A stretch of 64,000 nucleotides of DNA from Echinarachnius parma. Taxonomy: Eukaryota; Echinodermata; Echinoidea; Clypeasteroida; Echinarachniidae. The notes below the pieces were generated by a model. The model saw nothing but the letters and a program-made list of their open reading frames with translations. It did not search any database and was not told the DNA's origin. The position numbers and the translations under genes were made by a program. Within the stretch, counting starts at the first letter, position 1. Each line of letters opens with the position of its first letter. The stretch is from assembly GCA_037951105.1 (NCBI GenBank), contig JBAMJV010004337.1, positions 1-64,000 on the forward strand, written 5' to 3'. Below, one piece after another: positions 57,901 to 64,000 of this stretch.

Positions 57901-60900
57901 GCAATTTCAAATTTCTCTGACGTCATTAAAATACTGTTTCTATTGTAACACATGGCAGATTCATATTTCACTGATAAGTGGAACTTTAAAGGGGTTTCTG
58001 GACCTAACAAATACAGTGGGAGCATTTTCAAATTTCTCTGACGTCATCAAAATACTGTTTTCTGATTGGACAATGCAAATATTCACTTGTAACACATAGA
58101 TGGATTCATATTTCACTGATTAGTGGAACGTATAAGGGGTATCTGGACCTAAGAAACACAATTGGAGCATTTTCAAATTTCTCTGACGTCATTAAAATAC
58201 TGTTTTCTGATTGGACAAGGGAAATATCCATTGTAACACATAGACAGATTCATATTACACTGGTTATAGTGGAACTTATAAGCGATTTCTGGACCTAAGA
58301 CACACAGTTGGAGCATTTTCAAATTTCTCTGACGTCATCCAAATACTGTTTCCTGATTGGACAAGGCAAATAGTATTTTGATGACGTCAGATAAATTTGA
58401 AAATGCTCCAACTGTGTTTCTTAGGTCCAGAAACCCTTTAAAATTTCCACTAATCAGTGTAATATGAATCTGACTATGTGTAACAATTAATCTTTCCCTT
58501 GTCCAATCAGAAAACAGTATTTTAATGACGTCAGAAAAATTTGAAATTGCTCCAATTGTGTTTCTTAGGTCCAGAAACCCCTTATAAGTTCCAAATTCAG
58601 TGTTATATGAATGTGGTTTGCCTGCGTATGAGGGTATGCGCACGGCGCGCTCTTCTATCGCATGAAAAGATTTAAGCAAAAAAGGGCGATTTAGGCCAAA
58701 AAAAGGCGAACATGTGGTTGAAAAATTAGTATTTACTCAAAAAGTGGCAGACAAAATTGGTATCAGAGTAAAGCATAGATTATAAGGAAGGCAATCATGT
58801 TATTTTTAGCGCAGCAATCGACAGCAATGTGGACCATTTTTGCGCATGAAAAAAAAAAAGATTTTCTCCCATTATTTTTTTGTTTCTGCTAAACATAAAT
58901 TCCGACATGACTAATAGTTTGGCTTTAAAATGTATCATTACTTAGAATAACTATTGTAAAACTTGCATTTCAAATTTTAAGTGGATTAAGCAAGCCGTTT
59001 GGCAAAAATCATGACAAAAACGCAATATTGCATTTAACACAATGTGTTCCCTAAAATAAACATTTCCGGACTTTGTGAAGAAAAATGACCCATTTTAAAT
59101 AAATATCTAGAAGAAATATTGCTCGGAGATGTTCTACAGGTTGTAATATTTGCTTAAAACATGAACAAAAGCAATTTCATTTCCATGACCAGGTCGCTAT
59201 TTTGGCGCACTTTTGCTCACACTTGGCCCACGATGCATCGTGAGTGCATTGTGATATATCCTGTGTTCATAGTGTGTCACAAGTATAACACACTTACAGC
59301 ACATTGTGAACATAGCATAAGCACGCACTATTCAGCACATAATTATATTGAATGATGATACTTGGTCTACCATGGGCGTCGATCACGGGGGGGGGGGGAT
59401 GGGGGGATATATCCCCTCCAATATTTCAGGTGGCCTGTATTATTATCCCCCCAATATTTGGGGTTCAAAAATACATAATAACAGTGAAATAAAGGAGCAC
59501 TACCCCCTCTCATTCATAATGTGAAAGTTGTTACTATAGTACCACTTTTGATAGTGCTAAACTGCCCAAATCCAAAATCTTCCTGGTGATGCGCCCCCTG
59601 GAACCCCCATTAAGGTTATTTCACCCAGTCCCGGCCCTGTACTCATTGAATAGTTTTATTCAGGACTTCTCTCTTTGCACACTTTAGGCGATTCTGGCCC
59701 ACTGTGCGTCGGCGCTCCGCTTACTAAAATTGAGCTGACTATTCAATAGTTAACTGTATTTCCTATTAAAGGTATAGTTGAGTTCTAGTAAGGAGAGTAC
59801 AGTTTTAGTGAAACTGAATTTTAGTAACCAAAACCTGCATCATTACATTACAAACTAATAGTTATAACTAGAAAGGAACACAAAATTACAAATGACGTAG
59901 TAAAGATCATGTTATCATTCAAAAAGAGCCGTTAAAACGTAAGAGGGCGCTCTCTAAACACTCATCGGTTTTAACCATTTTGAATAAAATATTGTGCATG
60001 TGATGCTTTGTTGAAATAGTGATTAGATAGAGAAATAACCAACAACTATTTAAATACCTATTTTGTAACTTTTTGAAAAGAGGAAGCATTTTTTTGAATT
60101 TTTAACGGCTGGTTCAAAATTCTCTAATAAACCCCGGGCCCCGGGTTTATTACAAATTGTTATATTTATGGATATTTCAGCCGTTTCTGAACCGATTTTG
60201 ATCAAACAAAGATGATTTTATTGTTTAAATATTATGCTCTTTCAAATTTTACACTCAGTTTTTCATTACCTCACAAACCAATTAAGTAGTCTAGCGCCCT
60301 CTCTACCAAAACTCAACTTTCCCTTTAACATATAGACAACATCTTTATTTTTGGATATTACAAATCCCAAAGCTTCCGGGGGCTCCGCCCCCTGGACCCC
60401 CAATAAGCTTCCCAATGTGGGTATCCCTTGACTTATTATATTCAGGGTTCCATCAGGATGATTGCCATCTATGTATCTATCAGGCTAAAGTTCATCCATA
60501 CTTGGACAAAGCCCTCTCATAACATGATGCTTGCAATATGCACTTAATAATCTTCCAATTTCTAAAAAGCTAAATCAAAAGCTAACTAACTAACGAATAG
60601 TTAACTGTATATTTACATATAGACAACATCTTTATATCTGGATATTACAAATCACAAAGCTTCCGGGGGCTCCGCCCCCTGGACCCCCAATAAGTTTCCC
60701 AATATGGGTATCCCTTGACTGATGCTATTCAGAGTTCCATCAGAATGCTTGCAATGTATCTATCAGGTTAAAGTTCATCTTGGACAAAGCCCACCTCATA
60801 TCATGATGATTGCAATGTGCACTTAATAATCTTCCAATTTCTAAACAGCTAAATTCAAAGCTTTTTGGGCCCCCTATCCCCCCCCCCCCCCCCCCCCACC

Positions 60901-63900
60901 CTCAGTCATAAAAACCCGGGCACGCTGGTGGATTGTCGCTTCACTCCCTCGCCAGACATGCCAGAGATGGTCAAAATGACGTTTCATCCCCCCCCCCCCC
61001 CCCCCACCCCCAATGGCGAGAAGAAATCGACGCCCTTGCGGTCTACTAATTGGATGATCGCTCTTTTAAAAAAAAAACGTACATGATCAGCCATGACGTC
61101 ATATTGGATCAATTACTAATGCGCCAAGTCTACATGTGAATAGGGCGTGGGCGGAATCAAGCTGTTGATTTTTTGTTTGCAGTTGCTTGAGTAACATTGT
61201 TTTGTATTTATTTCTTGTTAAACGGCATGGTCCCAATTATTTAGCAAAATCTTTAGCTTTTCAGGGGTCCCACCTACATAATTCTATTTTTTGAACGTTG
61301 TAAATATTGATTATCTTGTTTTAATTATGAGATGATTACGATGGGTTTCATGGTGTTGCCGATCACTTGATGAAGCTTCCGGTGGCACTATGTTGTGGTT
61401 CTGAAAGGAACTGTTACCATGGTTACAAGAGAGAGAGATGGAGAGGAGCTGGTAGATGAGAATATGGTTGAGTAAATGAAATGAAATTAAAACTATGAAT
61501 ATTGATGTTGTTCTTTGCAGTACTGGGCCCTGACGCTGATCATCATCCTGGCCGAGATCGCCGTCGGGATCGTTGCCCTGGTCTACAACGACGAGGTACG
61601 AACTAATTTCCGTTATAATGTTTTGTTTTCATTATTTGATTTGTATTTATTTATCTCCACCAATGGGGTGAGGGGTGGGGTGGCCATTTCAACACAAGCT
61701 GGTATTCAAAGGGTTTCCATACAATAAAAATGCATAAATTATAAGCATTATACCAATACAGACAATATAATATATTACCTAAATATGATTTTAAAAATCG
61801 CACAAGAAAGAAAGAAAAAAAGATCTCAGAAAAATAAAAGAATCCCTGCATGTGAAAGTTGATTTCAGTCAATTACAATACATCATTTATAATCTATCAT
61901 TTGAACATAAAACAAAAACACTCCACTTGCTTGCTATGAGGATTTAAAAAAATTAAAAACAAGCTTGTTCAAACCATGGTAACGGGATCAATTTTGATGC
62001 CAAAAATTAATTTGAAGATTAATTATTTGTCTTATTATTCAGTCTGTCAAGTAATAAAGTGTAGATATAATGAATATTATAAAACATGTCAAACAAATTT
62101 GGAAGAACCTTTAATTCCTTCTCATATTAAAACTGTTATTCATGATTAAAAAAAAGGTTGTAGATACATTTATAAAGTTCTTTTAGGAGAAACAAATTGT
62201 TTGTCACTAATAAGTTCAAAGTGGGAACGATATTTGAATTATAATTTACAATCTGTATTAATACAAAAGTATAATGTTATGATATTTCGTTTTACTCCAG
62301 TTATTAGTTTGAACTCCTTCAGTATAAGATTTTAAATAGAATCTTATTTTTAAATAAACAACTTTTTAGGATTAAAATTGTAAACAATGAACAATTTTCA
62401 TTTTGTAAAAAAGAACTTGAAGATATAGTACATTTCTTTTATGAATGTGAGATTAGTAGAAAGATTTGGAATGACACTTCAAATTGGATTTATGAAAGAA
62501 CTCAAGTTCGAATTTTGTTTAATTTACAAAACGTAATTTTTGGCTTTGAAGATAAGAGAAATGATGCTCTTAACTGTATTGTAATTTTAATTAAACAACA
62601 GATGTTTATTTGTAAACGGAATAACATAGTTCCACTTTTTGATACATTGAAAAAAAAAGTTTTACAATATTATAAAGATGAAAAATATATGTTATGCATA
62701 TCTGGAATGGAGAGACATTTTAATGTTAAGTGGCAGTTGCTACAATTGTTGTTTGTATAGAAAGATTAATTTGAATTTGTTTTATGCTCATGTATTTGAT
62801 TTGTTTTATGCTCATGTATTTGATTTGTTTGTTTATGTGAAGATTAATAAATAGCCTGTGGAGGGCTCAAAAATTTGAAGAAAAAAAAAAAAAAATGATA
62901 AATTATGGTTAACCCGTTCAGGACGGACTGATTTTACTACAACATGTATTATCCATAGACCTAAGCCCGAATATTTTCGGGACTAGTCCTGAACGGGTGA
63001 ATTAAACCACTTTTTGTATGGAAGGTCGTGTAAAAACCTTCACATCAATAAACATAGTTGTATGTATTATATAGGTTTTGCCGGCTAATTTTAATTATTT
63101 TGTCAGGCAATTTCATATTTGCAGCATTCAATTTCAACCAATCCGTGCTTCCATCGAAATATCGTCATTAAAAATTCATTTTGGCCGGTGAAACCTATAG
63201 TAAATTAAGTAATTCTAAGTTTTAAATTTAAAAATGTATTGTTTAGTAGTTTCAAAGGCCAAGCTATGTTCCTTTATATGTTTAACGAATGAGAGGTGAA
63301 CGTGCGGCCCTCCAGAAAACAGTTGTCATTTTTAACCATGGGTTTAATTTTAACCCTTTGTGGATCCCAACCATTTTTCAGCGAAGAATGAAGACTTATT
63401 AGTGAGAAGGTATCGAGATAAGCTGTTGTTTTTCGCATACTATATGCGAGTATTTACATGTATAACATGTTGGGATTAAAGTAGGATTCAATGATTACAT
63501 ACAGTTTGTAATGTCATTCAGTAATTTTGCAAGAAAGTGAAAAGCGTTTGTATGAAACACAAATAAAAATGATTCGCTTTTATTTCAAAATGAGTCATAT
63601 CAATAGTAAAATAAGAATATGGCGATCAAATAAACATCTGTTCAAAAACATTGTTTTATTCCCCTTTGACACGTATGTTGTTTTATTTCAACTTAAGTGT
63701 AAATTTCAAGAATTTATTCCTCTCAATTATGTTTTGCTGCTTTTTTGTTTATTAATGTACCCATTTTTAAAGTAACTGCTATGCATATTGTTGTTTTATG
63801 TAAAACCAGATTTACGCCAGCATGTCCAAAAACCTGAAAAGCACGATTGAAACCGACTACGGAAATGCAACCGCCGTCACTGACGGAGTTGACAGCTTGC

Positions 63901-63908
63901 AGATGAAG
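54906..63908 (+). CDS. Tetraspanin gene 2 (first four exons; continues past the window)
   Basis: Exons 54906-54971, 55528-55719, 61521-61595 and 63810-63908, all phase 0, giving 144 codons through the first part of the large loop. Exons 2 and 3 have exactly the lengths of exons 2 and 3 of gene 1 (192 and 75 bp). TM1 (LLLWIFTFALWIAGLILVVV), small loop DQDDYTDIFGSQN, TM2, turn AGCRGTCKEGTGWLKV, TM3 with the conserved Glu (ILAEIAVGI). The CCG motif and later cysteines would lie in exons beyond 64000. It is a tandem paralogue of gene 1, same strand, about 15.8 kb downstream of exon 7d. Which tetraspanin subfamily it belongs to cannot be fixed without the loop. Confidence 0.88.
54972..55527 (+). 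other. Intron 1 of tetraspanin 2
   Basis: 556 bp, GTAAGA...TTGACTAG, AT-rich, nothing else recognised. Confidence 0.65.
55528..55719 (+). CDS. Tetraspanin 2, exon 2
   Basis: 64 codons, acceptor TGACTAG, donor GTAAGT. End of TM1, small loop, TM2 and turn. The turn reads GCRGTCKEGTGWLK where gene 1 has GCCGAMKENVCLLK: the second Cys of CC is Arg and the E-N is E-G, so the palmitoylation pattern should differ. Confidence 0.9.
56046..56599. mobile_element. MITE-like element with TTAAAGGACAATGAAA ends
   Basis: Left TTAAAGGACAATGAAACCCA, right GGATTTCATTGTCCTTTAA, with inner inverted blocks (CTATGGCTCTTTGAAG/TTCAAAGAGCCATAG; TTGGCAACGCACTCTG/CAGAGTGCGTTGCCAA). 554 bp, no coding capacity. Confidence 0.88.
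57165..57545. repeat. Two CACAGTGTG units flanking a family D hairpin
   Basis: Unit 57165-57270 and unit 57450-57545 share GGTGGCTCACAA, AAGGTGAACACACTGTGA, TGATGCATCATGTGTTCAC and AATACACTGTAA. The hairpin (57283-57452: GGGTCCCGTTGCAGAAAGAG and complement) lies between. Confidence 0.75.
57713..58650. repeat. About 145-bp tandem array ending in inverted units
   Basis: Direct units carry TCTGACGTCATNAAAATACTG at about 57773, 57917, 58038, 58183 and 58329, with TGATTGGACAAGG, GTAACACATAGACAGATTCA, TCTGGACCTAAGAAACACA and GGAGCATTTTCAAATTTCTC. From about 58375 the same unit continues on the opposite strand (ATGACGTCAGA at 58380 and 58525), making a large fold-back. Confidence 0.8.
58651..59215. 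other. Unassigned intronic sequence
   Basis: AT-rich, no feature supported. Confidence 0.4.
59360..59660. repeat. GGGCGTCGATC + G-run dispersed repeat
   Basis: CATGGGCGTCGATCACGGGG followed by G-run and GATATATCCCC...; later GCGCCCCCTGGAACCCCCA. The same opening phrase occurs inverted at 24050 and 61020. Confidence 0.6.
59766..60328 (+). mobile_element. MITE-like element, family A, young copy
   Basis: TTAAAGGTATAGTTGAG to CTCAACTTTCCCTTTAA, nearly identical inside to 29739-30302. It interrupts a tandem repeat unit whose uninterrupted sister is at about 60600-60625. Confidence 0.88.
60329..60862. repeat. Tandem pair, about 280 bp
   Basis: CATATAGACAACATCTTTAT, AAAGCTTCCGGGGGCTCCGC, GTTCCATCAG, CTATCAGG.TAAAGTTCATC and CTTAATAATCTTCCAATTTC recur in the same order at 60330-60600 and 60616-60862. 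Confidence 0.8.
60878..61030. repeat. C-runs with AATCGACGCCC dispersed repeat
   Basis: C-runs at 60879-60897 and 60988-61003, followed by GAAATCGACGCCCTTGCGG, the inverse of the GGGCGTCGATC repeat. Confidence 0.6.
61521..61595 (+). CDS. Tetraspanin 2, exon 3 (TM3)
   Basis: 25 codons, acceptor TTCTTTGCAG, donor GTACGA. YWALTLIIILAEIAVGIVA then LVYNDE, aligned with YFAFILLIILLEIVAGIMT/FVYADE of gene 1. Confidence 0.92.
62100..62895 (+). mobile_element. 5'-truncated LINE (L1-Tx1-like), frameshifted
   Basis: Frames give ...YIYKVLLGETN...SSKWERYL, then after a frameshift QYKILNRILFLNKQLFRIK, FCKKELEDIVHFFYECEISRKIW, and an open frame to a stop at 62758-62760. It is the same protein region as the fragment at 8975 (knuckle C-x3-E...H-x4-C, first CxxC degraded). 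A 3' UTR with a duplicated TTTTATGCTCATGTATTTGA leads to an A15 tail at 62881-62895. No target duplication was recognised. Confidence 0.82.
62922..63000. mobile_element. Small hairpin element
   Basis: AACCCGTTCAGGAC on the left and GTCCTGAACGGGT on the right, about 79 bp in all. Confidence 0.7.
63001..63809. other. Unassigned intronic sequence
   Basis: No feature supported in this AT-rich stretch. Confidence 0.4.
63810..63908 (+). CDS. Tetraspanin 2, exon 4 (start of large loop)
   Basis: 33 codons, acceptor AAAACCAG, donor GTAAGA. IYASMSKNLKSTIETDYG then NATAVTDGVDSLQMK: aligned with exon 4 of gene 1 but two codons shorter, with a new sequon (NAT). The CCG exon should follow after 64000. 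Confidence 0.87.
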
Positions 63909-63978
63909 GTAAGACAAACAAGGATATAAATATCGTTTCTTTTTACTCTATTTTAAAAGTGTGTATACGTAGACAATA

Positions 63979-64000
63979 ATTTATTTATTTATTTATTTAT
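63979..64000. repeat. (TTTA)n at window end
   Basis: Five TTTA units run to the last base; the array probably continues. Confidence 0.85.

Larger units (their letters stand above)
55720..61520 (+). other. Intron 2 of tetraspanin 2
   Basis: 5801 bp. Contains, in order: a fold-back MITE (56046-56599), a GAT-rich run (56640-56700), CACAGTGTG repeats around a family D hairpin (57165-57545), a 145-bp tandem/inverted array (57713-58650), unassigned AT-rich sequence (58651-59215), more CACAGTGTG text, a G-run (59379-59395), a family A MITE (59766-60328) and a 280-bp tandem pair (60329-60860) with C-runs. Confidence 0.7.
61596..63809 (+). other. Intron 3 of tetraspanin 2
   Basis: 2214 bp, dominated by a LINE fragment (62100-62895) and a small hairpin element (62922-63000). 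The rest is unassigned. Confidence 0.65.

Overview
This is an AT-rich, repeat-dense eukaryotic window, most likely from a marine invertebrate deuterostome (an echinoderm-like genome is my best guess, not proven). The evidence is: split genes with GT-AG introns of 0.5-6 kb, short protein-like exons with balanced codons in an AT-rich background, 5'-truncated non-LTR retrotransposons, many fold-back MITE-like elements, long homopolymer G/C tracts and several kinds of microsatellite. There is no bacterial gene organisation; almost all long open frames are chance frames in repeats.

Two tetraspanin genes lie in tandem on the + strand. Gene 1 (20101 to about 39071) is a complete CD63-like tetraspanin of seven phase-0 exons (251 codons plus stop), with the CCG motif, six cysteines in the large extracellular loop, an N-Y-T glycosylation sequon and a C-terminal tyrosine-based tail. 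Its last exon exists in four intact copies (33953, 34346, 38609, 39006), produced by a local duplication of about 390 bp followed by a larger duplication of about 4.66 kb. They encode two kinds of tail, GYEYV and GYETV. Gene 2 (54906 to beyond the window end) shows the first four exons of a paralogue with the same intron phases and the same lengths for exons 2 and 3.

On the - strand, 15642-15793 looks like the terminal exon of another membrane protein: one transmembrane segment and a short tail, preceded by a strong polypyrimidine acceptor. The last segment resembles that of SLC16/MFS transporters, but this is tentative. A tRNA-Gly(UCC)-like sequence lies at 14747-14818.

Region by region: 1-14.7 kb is intergenic, with a CA microsatellite, diverged tandem repeats, several MITEs, a LINE fragment with clear target-site duplications (8960-9790) and a degenerate GC-rich 15-bp minisatellite (11.56-12.5 kb). 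14.7-20 kb holds the tRNA-like gene, the - strand exon, fold-back elements and an ACC-rich tract. 20.1-39.1 kb is gene 1, its introns full of MITEs. 38-43 kb is the second copy of the terminal-exon cassette. 43.4-47 kb holds a microsatellite fused to a CR1-like LINE tail and more MITEs. 47.2-52.0 kb is dominated by non-coding sequence built of ACGTC/GACGT repeats, including a 2.58-kb element bounded by 16-bp inverted repeats and full of CRE-like TGACGTCA sites; this is the most unusual non-genic structure here. 52-54.9 kb is intergenic, and 54.9-64 kb is gene 2, whose large second intron contains several further repeat arrays.
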